Shown here piece after piece: positions 46,020-56,718 of a stretch of 64,000 nucleotides of DNA. The stretch is from positions 682,001 through 746,000 of the forward strand of contig JNEN01001260.1 of assembly GCA_000697355.1 (NCBI GenBank). The letters are read 5' to 3'. Position numbers and translations under genes: made by a program. This DNA is from Syncephalastrum monosporum B8922. Lineage: Eukaryota > Mucoromycota > Mucoromycetes > Mucorales > Syncephalastraceae. Below the pieces are notes generated by a model, which did not search any database, had not been told where the DNA came from, and worked only from the letters and a program-made list of their open reading frames with translations. Every line of letters starts with the position of its first letter. Positions within the stretch are counted from its first letter, which is position 1.

Positions 46020-47273
46020 CTACTGAGACGTCGATTTTGCATATCGCAAAGCGGTATCCAGGAGCTTCCTCCGACGAGAGAAGCCGATGAGACCAAAGAG
46101 ACCAAAGAGAGAAAAGCTGACGAGAAGGCGAGAAGTGGTGCGCGCTTGAAGCCAACGGAAAGGATTAGAGGTAGGAGAAATGCTGTTATTGCTGCCCGAT
46201 GAAGATGCACCCGCCTGGCCGGTAGAGGTCCCGTTATCGTTGGTGCTGGTGAGGTTGTCTGGTTCCTTCATGCGCTGCGACCGGATAACGCGGCGGTCCT
46301 TATCGAGGACGAGCCGGAGATGGCGCTCGGGCTGGCTGTAACCGCCGTCGCTGCGGTGCAGACCTTCGTAAGGCTTTAGAGTCTCGCTGTGCAGGCTCTG
46401 GCCATAAAAGCCGACGCGGTCGAGTCGGGGCAGATAGAGTTCGTAAGCGGGCATGTACGTGTCGATAAACGCACGCACGTCTTCGTCGGACATGCCGTCC
46501 ACACCACGGGTGGCCTTCATGTGGTGCTCTTGTTGCAGCCGCCACTCAAACACTTGCTCTGGGTCGGCAGGTGAAAGGTGGACAAAGATATCAAAGAACG
46601 AATAGAGGCGGGCCTCGTAGGCTCGCAAGTTATCATTCAGTTTTTCCAGGTGGGGCAGTTGGAACAGAGGCAAGCGACTCTCGCCTCGCACCGTGTTTTT
46701 ACCGGTTGCACATGCTTCACGGTACATGCGACGCAGGTCCTCAAGCTGCAGCGGCTTGAAGCCTTGCGACCAGCCTTCAAACAAGATCACGTCGTAGGGC
46801 GCATACGTCTTTCGCCACTTTGGCCGGTCGACCCGGTCACCCAGCCCACCGTGCAAGCTCTTATCGTACGATGGGATCGACACTTCCACAGGCCTGTCTG
46901 CGCTGTGCTCCTTGTTAGCTTTCACCAGACTCGTCAACGTCCGCGTCGCCAGCTCCAAATCGTGCGAGCCTGCTTGACCGCGTTTCTGTAACAATGGATT
47001 GTCCGGATTCGCCGCAGCGAGACGGACCTGATCGGCGCGAGTCAGGTAGAAATCGTCGAGGGAGAAACTGACAACATTGAGGTTGTAAGGCTCGCTGGTC
47101 AGAATGTGCTGGAGTGTATCGCACAGAGTGGTCTTGCCACTGCCCTGACAGCCCGAGACACCCACGATAAACGGACGGCCTGCAAACTTGGCATCCTGAA
47201 TGTACTGATTCCGGTGGTGAATGATATGCTGGAGTGATTCCTCTACTTGAGGCAGCATAGTGTATGACGCCAT
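46020..47273 (-). CDS. D-glycerate 3-kinase-like P-loop kinase (Tda10-like) with membrane tail
   Basis: Kinase of the glycerate kinase/uridine-kinase-like P-loop group (plant GLYK, yeast Tda10): ATP + glycerate to 3-phosphoglycerate in plants. Single exon, 417 aa. P-loop GCQGSGKT at 41-48, then VVSFSLDDFYLT (DDFY substrate/Mg region), NPLLQKRGQAGSHDLELATRTL, IPSYDKSLHGGLGDR, VILFEGWSQGF, and a C-terminal core with TYMPAYELYLPRL. After the core (~residue 325) comes an extension absent from the compact Tda10 protein: Ser/Asn-rich, then a 16-residue hydrophobic stretch (~383-398, LLVSFSLFGLFGLIGF) flanked by SRRRK. This would make it tail-anchored. ATG at 47273 gives MASYTMLPQVEESL; upstream in-frame codons lack an ATG. 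Confidence 0.88.
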   Translation of the reverse strand: MASYTMLPQVEESLQHIIHHRNQYIQDAKFAGRPFIVGVSGCQGSGKTTLCDTLQHILTSEPYNLNVVSFSLDDFYLTRADQVRLAAANPDNPLLQKRGQAGSHDLELATRTLTSLVKANKEHSADRPVEVSIPSYDKSLHGGLGDRVDRPKWRKTYAPYDVILFEGWSQGFKPLQLEDLRRMYREACATGKNTVRGESRLPLFQLPHLEKLNDNLRAYEARLYSFFDIFVHLSPADPEQVFEWRLQQEHHMKATRGVDGMSDEDVRAFIDTYMPAYELYLPRLDRVGFYGQSLHSETLKPYEGLHRSDGGYSQPERHLRLVLDKDRRVIRSQRMKEPDNLTSTNDNGTSTGQAGASSSGSNNSISPTSNPFRWLQARTTSRLLVSFSLFGLFGLIGFSRRRKLLDTALRYAKSTSQ

Positions 47274-48612
47274 TTCGATATAGGCTCTCTGTCTCTTCTC
47301 TTTTATACGAAAAGAGTATAGTATTACCACATTCGCTCTTCTCCAAGCTGTTCGGGCAGTTTCAAGCCCGTGTTACCATTCTCGGATCATTTCATGTGGC
47401 CGGTGAGAATTTAGCCCATTTCGGTTGTCCATATTTCATTTGTATTCTCTGCCCTTATATTATCTACAGGTACAGACCTATTCATTTTATCCATGACCTA
47501 CCTTGTTCTTTGAAGTCTGCTTAATCACATACAATGAGCCAGAACATCAGATTAATCGCGTTTTATGGATAGAGTCTGATTACTTGCATATATATAGATA
47601 GTCGGGTTCTACATAGACCATCATAGCATTTCAATATCTTACTTCGCCTTGCTATCATTGCCTATAATCAGTTGATACACCACCCCTTTTACTGCTGACG
47701 ATGTGGGCTGTCTTTTATTGCATCCGAGTGGCATCATGCTATAATGGTCGGGATTATAAATTCCCTACCACGAAACAGACGCCTGTGATCACTTGATATT
47801 CTTATTTTGACGACGTGTATCATTCGTCTGACGTACTTTCATATTGGAAACTGTCATAAAATATCAGATAGTAATAGTAAATTTTCTCAAGACAGAGATT
47901 GAGCTTGGATTTAAAGAGGCAAGGCGTTAGCAGTAAAGCTATTCTGCTACACTATGATTGCTACGCGTCGTCCGCTTTACGCAAGGCTTGATTTCCCGTG
48001 GTAAGAACTCGATGAACCCGCCCTGCCATTGGCAAAGCGCATGCTTTAACTTATAGAAGTGAGCATTGTGGCCAAAACCAAAAGCTATAGGGATATCAGT
48101 AAGCAAAACTTTGGCAAGCACCCTTTTCGCACCGAAACAAATTACCCCAACCACTTTCATGTGGGGTTTTTTGTTACTGTGTCACCTATGACACCACCTG
48201 CCGTCACTCTATCTATTTCCACTGGGTTGACTAGTTCTTGCGGCGCTTCAGCCGATAGTATTCAATGTATCCATTCAAATGTGATAGGAACACTTGATGT
48301 ACTTTATGATGACGATTACTGTGCTGTGAACCTGTAGGCAGTGATGAACGCAGGTTTGTGTCAATTGCAGGTCAGAACTGGCAAGGTCACACGAAGACAC
48401 ATGACAGTAAGACGACGATCATCGGTTCGAATACAGTAGCTTTCGGCGAAAGATAAAGAAAAAAAAAAAAAGAGAAATGGATACATGTATTTGAGAAGAT
48501 GTGTGTATATAAATGTGTGTGTGTGTGTGTGCGTGCGGTTGCATATGTGTGTGCGAGTGTAGAGTGTGCGTTTGAGTGATGTTTGGCGGAAGGTTGTGCT
48601 ATTGGAGTGAAA
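47274..48612. other. intergenic, no gene recognised
   Basis: About 1.3 kb with AT-rich stretches and a TG repeat (48500-48537). It lies between the glycerate-kinase start and the PI synthase stop. An open frame at 48059-48337 is not convincing. Confidence 0.55.
48500..48537 (+). repeat. (TG)n microsatellite
   Basis: TG-rich tract with a TATA interruption, in the 3' flank of the PI synthase gene. Confidence 0.8.
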
Positions 48613-49730
48613 TTACTGCTTCTTGGCGGTCAACGCCTTTGCTCGCTCTTCGCGATCGATATGGGCCAGTGCGGTGCTTGCATTCACAATTTGGACAACA
48701 TTGATGAACTGCTTGGCAAAGCAGATAACGCCAGTTACACCCAAGGTGACGACCCACATAGCTGTACGCATCCATGAGAAATGGGGTCTCTTTTGTTCCA
48801 CTCCTCTCGATCCTCCTTACCGTTAATAGGCCAGAACTTGAGAACATAGAGGGCCACAAAAAACAGCTCGTTGCCGGCACACATGATAAACAAGACAATC
48901 TAATTGAAAGACAGGTGAGTAACAAGGAGCACGCTCTTCGTATGTACGGTAATACATTGTTCGTATAGTAGAGACGCAGAAAACGGCTATCGGACTCTGA
49001 CATTTTCTTGTGGCTCGATGAACCAGCCGTCATTGTGCTATAATCATGTGTTTCAGCGGAAGTTCCAAGAATTAAAGTTTTGTGGGCTCATATACCTGTA
49101 CATGTGCATGTAATGCGAGCTAAAGTCGAGTGATATCAAGCCTTGGAACAGGATGGTCCAGGCAGGGTATTGGATGGACAGGAAACATAAGAGACACGTC
49201 GTTGTTGATCTAATACGCGCATAGATGTATATATATATATATAATTAGCAACGCCTCATATTCAGAGGAAAACTCCTAACACCTTTAGGATCCTTCCCCT
49301 AGCATTCAGTCCACTTACCTGTCTGTCACCATGTCCAGTACGGCACCAAACTTGCTGCCTATAAGCGAGATCGTGTTGTCAGGAATGACTCGTTTTGCTT
49401 CCTGCTCTGGAAGAGAGCGAGACTTACACTGGTCAAAGTAGCGCGCAGCGTTGCCGTCGACGGCGTCCAAAAGGCAGGAAATACAGTATAGGGCGACGCA
49501 CACCTTGGGGTGCCATGGCATGTAGTATAGAGACAAGGAAGCGAGGATAATACGTGTATAGCCTTCGTGGGCGAGATGACAGCAAAGCGTTAGTCGACGG
49601 AATGATCGAGGGATGAGTCAGCGACCCACTGCTTGACTGACTTACCGATGATGTTGGGGATGAACAAGAACACGTTTTCTGTATTCTGAACGACCATGTT
49701 GCTATCTCGCGGTGCTTGAGTGTCAGTCAT
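48613..49730 (-). CDS. PIS1: phosphatidylinositol synthase (CDP-DAG--inositol transferase)
   Basis: ER enzyme that joins CDP-diacylglycerol and myo-inositol to make phosphatidylinositol. Seven exons (minus strand): 49730-49646, 49562-49428, 49358-49319, 49209-49096, 49037-48956, 48899-48821 and 48761-48613; 227 aa, the usual size. The CDP-alcohol phosphotransferase signature D-G-x2-A-R-x8-G-x3-D-x3-D is exact after splicing: Asp64, Gly65, Ala68, Arg69, Gly78, Asp82, Asp86. The third exon begins within the x8 spacer. Multiple membrane segments follow (TCLLCFLSIQYPAWTILF, IVLFIMCAGNELFFVALYVL, VVTLGVTGVICFAKQFI). The C-terminus is charged (HIDREERAKALTAKKQ). SRFLRLYYTNN matches the conserved cytosolic loop. 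Confidence 0.95.
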
Positions 49731-51061
49731 GGCCGGTCGCCTTTTCTGGTTTGTGTGTTTAATATTATTGAAGGGAAGAAGGACACTCAAATAGCGCAAG
49801 CAGTATTTGAGGATGTTGCTTTATTTTAAATGGCCGCCAATTGCGGGAAAAAAGCGTCTTATTTTTTCTTTTGTCATTCATCAACCCAACTGGTTTTTTC
49901 ACCCACTTTTTCTGCATTCTCTGCCTTTCCGTTGTAATATCATAGGACATTGTCATCAATGGGGCTGCTTTTATCCTCATTCGTACCGTCGAAGATTCAG
50001 TCAGTTAAGATAAATCAACATGAGAATGGAGAAAAAAATGAAATAAGCTCGAAACTCAAAAAGCGAAAGTCAGTAACTCAAAAGGAGAGGATTTTATCTT
50101 ACTCCACATCAAAGTGCTATAAGAGACCATGCTCAATCTTGCGCGCGCGAGCCTGGTATCCCACAAATTGAAACAAGTCATGCACACTTAAAATCCAGAC
50201 ACTTCGCATACTTCCAATAGTGACATCTAATTTATACTATCTATGAGACTTTTCTTCTCAAAATTCATAGGAAAAATAAGCAAAAAAAAAAAAAAAGTAC
50301 ATGGGGGAAATTAGCAGTGACGTGCCTTTCTGATATCGTTCTCTACATATACCGTTATACACGTTAATGACATACAGGTTGCATGTACTCGGGATCCTAC
50401 ACACTGTATACGGTATGTACATATGCGTACACATAAAGGAAAGCCTTGCATATGATGTTCACTCAACGGTCCTATCGGCGACTGGGGCCTTGCGCTTAGC
50501 TAGCCTTCGATTCGGATAGGAGGGGCCCGAAGAGCAAGTGCAGGTTGTGATATGGCCCGTAGCTGATGTGTGAGGTGTGATATGGCCTATCTAGAATAAA
50601 GCCCTCTGGCCGGAGACAACACAGTCGGGTTCCTGTGAGCATTGATCAATTCATGCGGTGAATGGGGGGGGGGTGTTTGTGTGGAGGTTGGTGGGGGTCT
50701 TTTGACCCTCCAATCAGACTGGCTGCAGCGGACACGAGCAGTAAGCTTTGCTCTGGTGGATATGTGGGTCTTAATGAGCTCCACTGCTCACGTGGCCAAC
50801 GCGATACCAAGAGATAGACATACCTGCCTTCTGTTTTTATTGAGGTGCTATACTTGCAATACGCAGTTGATAGCTTATCTGGAGGTATTGGACCGATTAT
50901 AGGTAAAGACCAAGAAGAAATCCAGAAACTGAGATCCAACGGAAGAAAGAGAGCAGACAGAAAGCAGACGATTTGATCTCAGCGTTTTCTTTCCCTTTTC
51001 TTCAAAGAGCGCCTTCTTCTCCGTGGATCCTACCATTACCGAAATCAGACAGTCGCACGGT
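49731..51061. other. intergenic between divergent PIS1 and IP6K genes
   Basis: About 1.3 kb shared upstream region. It contains poly-A (50284-50296), a direct repeat of TGTGATATGGCC (50547-50558 and 50576-50587) and a G-rich run near 50665. No supported gene. A PI synthase gene facing an inositol-phosphate kinase gene is noted as a finding. Confidence 0.5.
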
Positions 51062-53393
51062 ATGGAAGACCAGCTAGTCGACGATGCGACGATAGCCTGC
51101 AACGACGATCAGGCTGGCGGCTACAGCACAGACGAATCGACGTCGACCATTGCCAGTGCGGGTCCCCCTGCCTCCTGCTGCGATGATCAACAGCGCTACT
51201 TTGATCCCACAGAAATCACCACTTCCCTGCCGCTCTTGCCCTTCCACAACCAAGTCGGCGGCCATGCCTCCTTCTTTCGTTTCTCGCGACGCGCAATCTG
51301 CAAACCTGTCTCCCGGAAGGAGCAGGAATTCTATGAACATCTGGAGGCGCATCATCCGCAACTGTTGCCGTTTACCCCGCAATACATGGGTGTCCTGAAT
51401 GTCACTTACCGCGCCGTTCCGTCTGACCAAGAAGATATGTCGGATGGGCGTGCCAAATCAAACGAACAGCCCCAGTCCTTGCTTCCCGAGGTGGTCTTTG
51501 AGAAGAACAAGCACCTTCTTCGGGATTGGCGCGCCTGTCATGATAAACGCCACCACAACAACCCCCGGAATCAGCGTCGCGGCTCGTCGCCGGCGACGTC
51601 CTCGTCCCTCCGCAGTACGCCTCTTAAAGGCACGCGAGATCGGCTGCAGCTGTCACCTGATGATCCGAACGCATGCGCGGCACGCTGCCGAAGGTTTCAA
51701 GAGCAGGTGCTCCGCGAAGTGTTCTCGCCCGATGCCCTCCGGGAACGCCTCCGCCAGGTCCACGACTGGCAGCAGCAGCGCAAGCGCAACTCTCGCCGCG
51801 TCTGCTACTCCCCCGGCTCCCGCCCCTCGTCGCCTGCCAGCCATCTTCAAGAACAGCACTCGTCGTCGGTGCCCCTTTCCCACAGTCTGTCTGACATCCT
51901 CTACCATCCCAAATACGACCATGACACTGACACTGCCGACGCCGATGCTGATGCCGTTGATAAATACCACCGCTCTCATCCATCTGGCGCGTCCTACTCG
52001 GAGGGCGGCCATTCGGCTCCCAGTATGACCATCAACCCCGTCAACCCACGCACCTCTTCCCCGCCCGTCACCCCCGTCGAAACCCCACCCATCGACCATG
52101 TCATGATGGAAACCCGTCGTCTTTCCATCATCCAAACCACTACGTCCGCTCCCCTGACGCCTCAGATACGTGCCATTTCTCGAACCAGGAAGGGCTCCGT
52201 CGACCTGATCAACCCTGAACGAGGTTGGCCCATGGAAGACGACGACGACGTCCAAGAGCAAGACCAGCAATCCCTGCTGCAGCAACCGCTACAGCAGCGT
52301 CAGGGACAGCAGGGACAGCAGGGACAGGAAGAACAGCTGTCGACGACGATGACACAGGGTCTCGATGACGCCATCTTTGAGATGGAGGACCTCGTAGAGA
52401 CGACCGAGAGGCCTTTTACTTTGACCAAGAGTCCTTCTGAAATGGCGTTGCCGGACCTCAAGAAGGTCACTTCTCGACCTGTCGCAACATCCCAGAAACT
52501 GGTACCCAGCTCGACCCCGGCCGATTGGAAAGCGCGTGAAGTACCCAACAACCCATGGTCTCTGCAGGTGTACAATCGCGATCTACAAAAGATGCAACGT
52601 AAAGAAACCGCTCAAGTCAAGCAGTTCATCTTGATTGAAGACTTGACCGACGGTGTCAAGTATCCCTGCGTCTTGGACCTAAAGATGGGCACGCGCCAAT
52701 ATGGCGTCAATGTGACACCCGAGAAGGCCAAGAGCCAGACGATCAAGTGCGAAACCTCGACGAGCAAAGCGCTGGGTGTACGCGTGTGTGGCATGCAGGC
52801 AAGCAGATAGGCAACCCACAAGGTATTTCGGGAGCATACTGACCTGTATTATAAAGGTATACAAGACCGACAAGAACAAGTTTTTGTTCCAAGACAAATA
52901 TTATGGGCGACGGCTCGATCCGTTCTCGTTCCGAGATACATTGGCGGAATACCTCGATAATGGTCAAGGATGTCAGATTCAGCATATACCCGTCGTTGTG
53001 CGCAAGCTGAGGAGACTAGCGCGGATCGTTCGGTCCCTGGAAGACTATCGGTTCTATGCGTCGTCGCTGTTGATGATCTATGACGGTGACCCGCTCAGTC
53101 AGCGCAAGATTGATGTCCGCATCATTGACTTTGCGCGGTGCGTGACTCAAGACGATGTACACCAGAATCGCGAAAGCTTCTCGTTTCCGCCGCTGCATAA
53201 GGGTCCGGATTATGGCTATCTCGTAGGACTCAAGTCGCTTATTTCATGCTTTGAATGGATCTATGACAAGCATGGAGGTGCCCTTCAAGATTTAGAAGTC
53301 CACAAGGATGATGTGTTTGATAGCATTGGGACGGAGGAGAGCTTCGAAGCCCAGGCAATGGCCTTTGGAAAGACTAAGACGCCATCGTCATAA
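51062..53393 (+). CDS. KCS1: inositol hexakisphosphate kinase (Kcs1-like)
   Basis: IP6 kinase of the inositol-polyphosphate kinase family, making 5-diphosphoinositol pentakisphosphate (IP7). Two exons: 51062-52798 and 52857-53393; 757 aa. The N-terminal part has LPLLPFHNQVGGHASFFRFS and YMGVLNVTY, the first fragment of the kinase fold. A long Ser/Pro/Gln-rich disordered insertion follows (~130-490), as in yeast Kcs1. The catalytic part has FILIEDLTDGVKYPCVLDLKMG, with the P-x3-D-x-K-x-G signature at ~533-541, then KCETSTSKALGVRVCGMQ. In exon 2 come FLFQDKYYGR, SLLMIYDGD and VRIIDFAR (Mg-binding IDF). The intron (52799-52856) has a GC donor (CAG/GCAAGC); no GT donor can preserve the CGMQ/VYK junction. 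Start chosen at the first ATG in frame. Confidence 0.93.
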
Positions 53394-53905
53394 AATATCC
53401 AGCCGAGCTGGGCTCTGCTGCTGTACATGTATACACCTAATCACATATCTCATCCTGACCCTCCTTTCACCTTCCCTGCCCTTCCGTTGCTTCTATTCCT
53501 TCCTAGTAATTCTCTCTATACGCCCCTCCTTTCACTTTGGTGGTTTCTCTTTAGGCTTTCTTTTCTATATATGGATATATATATAGATAAAAGTACGTAC
53601 ACTCCAAAGCGTCTTGGATCTTTGTTTTTTTTCTTTCCTGGCGAGTATGTGAGAGAAGAGAGTAACGGCTTCGGCTTTTTTTTTCTCCGGAAAAAGGTGG
53701 AGAGAGTTACTAGGTAGTGTGTTTCTGTGTGCTAAGTTACATGTGTTGTGCGAATGTGTGCTGGATGGGCAGTGGTGGCAGTGGTGATGGTGGTGGCGGT
53801 GTATGTTACGCGAGTGTGGTTGCTAGGAGGGCGTAATGGAAACGTGTTGGGTTGGGAGGGTAAAACAAGATATCCGTTATCATCATTGCATTATCATAAG
53901 GATAA
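53394..53905. other. intergenic between convergent IP6K and eIF3k
   Basis: About 510 bp of 3' flanks with a CT-rich stretch after the IP6K stop and GT/GGT-rich sequence (53750-53815) after the eIF3k stop. No gene. Confidence 0.6.
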
Positions 53906-54680
53906 TTACATCTCATTAGAGTAGCCAATGACCTTGGTGAGCTGCTCAAATTTGATGTTTTCGCGCACGACAACCGTCTTGGCCTCGTTGTCCTTGTTGA
54001 TAGGAATAAGAACGCTGCTGTCCTTGATTTCCCAGTTCTTCTGAGCGCAGAACTGTTTGAAGGCATCGCCCTCGAGGCAAAGATAGGCCTGCAGCTCAGT
54101 GGTCTTGATGGCCTGATAGGACATGGCAACCACCTTGGCGATCACTTCGCGGATAGCCTCCTCAAAGCCCTGGACGTTGGCAGTCAAGGCCTTGTGCGAC
54201 GCGTACGCGCTCCAGAACTGAACATAACGCGATTGCTCGAGCAGCTGCTGCAGAGACACCAAGTTCTGGATGGACTCGGATCCCTGTCGAATGATGAGTT
54301 CGCATGTTTCAAATCGTGCTCTTTTACCCTACCGCATACTCTGCAAGCAAGTACATGCAGAGATTGAAGTCGGGAGCAGGCACAGCCGTCATGGACTTCA
54401 CCAGGACATTCACAATGACCGATTCTTTGGCCGATTGAGGGTTGAACTGGTACCTAACAGGTGCATTATACACATATAAGATATCGCTTCATGCGGATGG
54501 CCAAGATGAGCATGCTTACAGCTTGAGAAGAGCCAAATTGGCTTGCAAGTCGTATTGACCGTTCTTGCATTGGGTGGCCAAGTAGTCTTCCAACACTTGG
54601 ACATTATCGGGATTGTAACGCTCGACGCTGTCGATGAGCGACTGAATGGGAGTGGGGCGGTCGACGTGTACTGCTGCCAT
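53906..54680 (-). CDS. eukaryotic translation initiation factor 3 subunit K
   Basis: Non-essential eIF3 subunit that pairs with eIF3l at the PCI/MPN core; absent from budding yeast. Three exons (minus strand): 54680-54520, 54453-54333 and 54283-53906; 219 aa, normal length. HEAT-like N-terminal half: [69 protein letters not shown]. The winged-helix/PCI-like C-terminal half has YVQFWSAYASHKALTANVQGF, FEEAIREVIAKVVAMSYQAI and ELQAYLCLEGDAFKQFC. Both introns restore frame. A GGATG-type repeat lies 30-60 bp upstream of the start codon. It is divergent from nothing nearby; the upstream DGAT2 gene runs in the same direction. Confidence 0.95.
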
Positions 54681-54710
54681 CGTATATCGTATGTTTATAT
54701 GGTGATATGA

Positions 54711-54741
54711 GGATGGATGGATGGATGGGTGCGATGGATGG
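54711..54741. repeat. GGATG-rich repeat upstream of eIF3k
   Basis: GGAT units (CCAT on the coding strand) starting ~30 bp upstream of the eIF3k start codon, in the same position class as blocks upstream of RPS2 and RPS7. Confidence 0.7.
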
Positions 54742-55002
54742 ACCGTGATTCGCTCGGCTGCTTCGCTGGCTGGCAGGGTTGAGCTCTTCTTGCCCACCCA
54801 CTTCGCGGACATTCATTTCCCCCCTCTCCTTTTGACTCATTCATGCAGTCTTGGTTCCCAGTGCCATCGTTATCCCATTCTTACACCATGCTATCACCTT
54901 GTCACAAGTCATGCTATGACCTCATGAGTGTGGCGATGATGAGATATCATTTATTACTACAAGACGGGCTGAGAAAGGCGAGAAAATATACTAGTGCTGG
55001 TT

Positions 55003-56411
55003 TCAATCGATGATTCGGAGGTCCTGTTTCCGGTCCTTCGCGTAGGTATCCTTGTATTTGTTATATATAGCTTCCAAGCCTTTTATGTACTCTTCCTGGA
55101 CAGCCACAAGCTGCTGCTGCGATGGTTCCAACTGGCCTTTCTCCAACTTGGGCACCGGAATCGGCTTCCCGACTTTTGTATAAATTCGCTGTGTCAGCTT
55201 CATGGAGGAAACACAAAGCATGAGGAAAAATAACTCACCGACGGTAGTAATAGGATGGCGGAATGGAATAATGCCGACGTCGTCTACAATACAGGAATAC
55301 AAAGAGTTTCATGGATGGTAATGTATCTGTCAGCTTCATGTGACCATGACTGTCGGGATGACAACTTACAATTAAAGATACCGCGTGCATGGAAGAGCGG
55401 CATCGTAAAACCAAGGAGGGCCTGCATTCGTTTCTGGAGCTGGTAGACCGTGGATCCTTTTGCGTTATCAAACTGCTCGTACAGCTCATTCTCGCCAAAT
55501 GAGAAGACGGGAACCAGTGCGGCTTGGTGCTTGATGGCGAGCCGGATGAAGCCGAGACGACGCTTCAGGGTCAAGTCAGCAATACCGGGCCGTGCGCTGA
55601 GTGATTCGGCTGCACCACCAATGACAATGACAATAGAGCGGCCCGGGCCAGACGATAAAATGGCTTCGCATGATTGGCGTGACACGGATGAGATACCGAG
55701 GGACAAAATCACATCGCGGTAGAGAGGCAGCCGAAAGTTGCTAAGCAGCAATATTGAGTGTCCTGTGCAACAACATTCCGAGTTCCATTCTACCTGGCAA
55801 GAGTGAGAAGAGACGGGATGATGCCGGGAAACTTATCCGAGAAACCAGTAGCCTCGGTTGCAAAGTTGGCAAACGCCCCCATGGAGATGATACCATGAGG
55901 ATGGTATCCAAACACGTAGTTACCACGCGCATCCAGATCATGCTCCTAGATATGAAGATGTATATCAGACCCTTGGCTATCCGAAACATTGAGTCAAGAA
56001 TACCTTGATGAGTTTGACAGGAAAGTAGTCGACAAAATAATTCCATATTCTCCAGCGGCGAGGCCAATCAAACCGACGACCGCCGTTTTCGGGAGCCTTG
56101 TCGACAAAGAGAAAAGTGATATAGGCAATGAGGAGAGGCCACAAGAACGGCAGCGTGAAGCAGTAGGCGAAGAGGACAAGACAGACAAACAGCATGAAGA
56201 TCCAGGTGCAGACGGCCAGCATCTGCAGTCGGCGCTCGAGAGGAATGCCACGAAGAGGGGCCCAGCGTACGTGCGAGCGCGACGACGGGCTTTCTGCCCG
56301 GTCAGTGGTAGCAGCAGCAGCAGAAGCAGAAGCAGAAGCAGAAGCAGAAGCAGAAGCAGCAGCGGGAGCGGGAGCGGGAGCGGGAGTCGTGGGTGGGGTT
56401 GTGTCTGTCAT
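55003..56411 (-). CDS. diacylglycerol O-acyltransferase 2 (DGAT2 family)
   Basis: ER/lipid-droplet enzyme that makes triacylglycerol from diacylglycerol and acyl-CoA. Five exons (minus strand): 56411-56004, 55945-55794, 55740-55370, 55283-55239 and 55172-55003; 381 aa. Residues ~8-40 are Pro/Ala then Ala/Ser dipeptide repeats, encoded by a hexanucleotide-like array at 56318-56362. Two adjoining hydrophobic segments at ~65-105 form the usual membrane hairpin. The catalytic motif YHPHG is at 150-154, followed by GIISMGAFANFATEATGF, SNFRLPLYRDV, GGAAESLSARPG and the family block RLGFIRLAIKHQAALVPVFSFGENE. GIIPFRHPITTVVGKPIPVP spans the two short 3' exons. Close relatives include MGAT/wax synthases, but the sequence is of the fungal DGAT2 type. 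Confidence 0.93.
56318..56368. repeat. AGCAGA-type coding repeat in DGAT2 exon 1
   Basis: Repeated AGCAGA units followed by GGGAGC units on the + strand. In the minus-strand frame they encode the Ala/Ser and Pro/Ala dipeptide runs of the DGAT2 N-terminus. Likely length-variable. Confidence 0.85.
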
Positions 56412-56718
56412 GCGCTAATGAGGAAAACTGGAAAGGAAAGGAAAGGAAGGTATCCTTGGATTGATTGGGGACAGGACAGGAGTGTGAGAGAGTGTGCCAA
56501 AACGCAGAAATGCTTGACTCTTTTCTGCCGCGTGTGTTGCCAAGTATTTTTTTTTATTTTTACTCTTAGCATTTTCACGTGGGAAATGAAAAATGGCAAT
56601 GGACTGACTTAAAGCTGAGAAGTCGGCATGCATCGCTATAATAAGAATCGAGATAATAAAAATGGACGCGTGTGTATGCTGACCGTAATAATTCTTTCTC
56701 CCTCTTCTACTTTCTGGC

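Noticed and set aside
48339..48440. Possible tRNA because of a GGTTCGAAT-like T-loop near 48413
   Set aside because: No acceptor, D-arm or anticodon stem could be paired around it.
51653..52285. Minus-strand frame of 210 codons
   Set aside because: Antisense of the disordered insertion of the IP6 kinase; no independent start or splice context.
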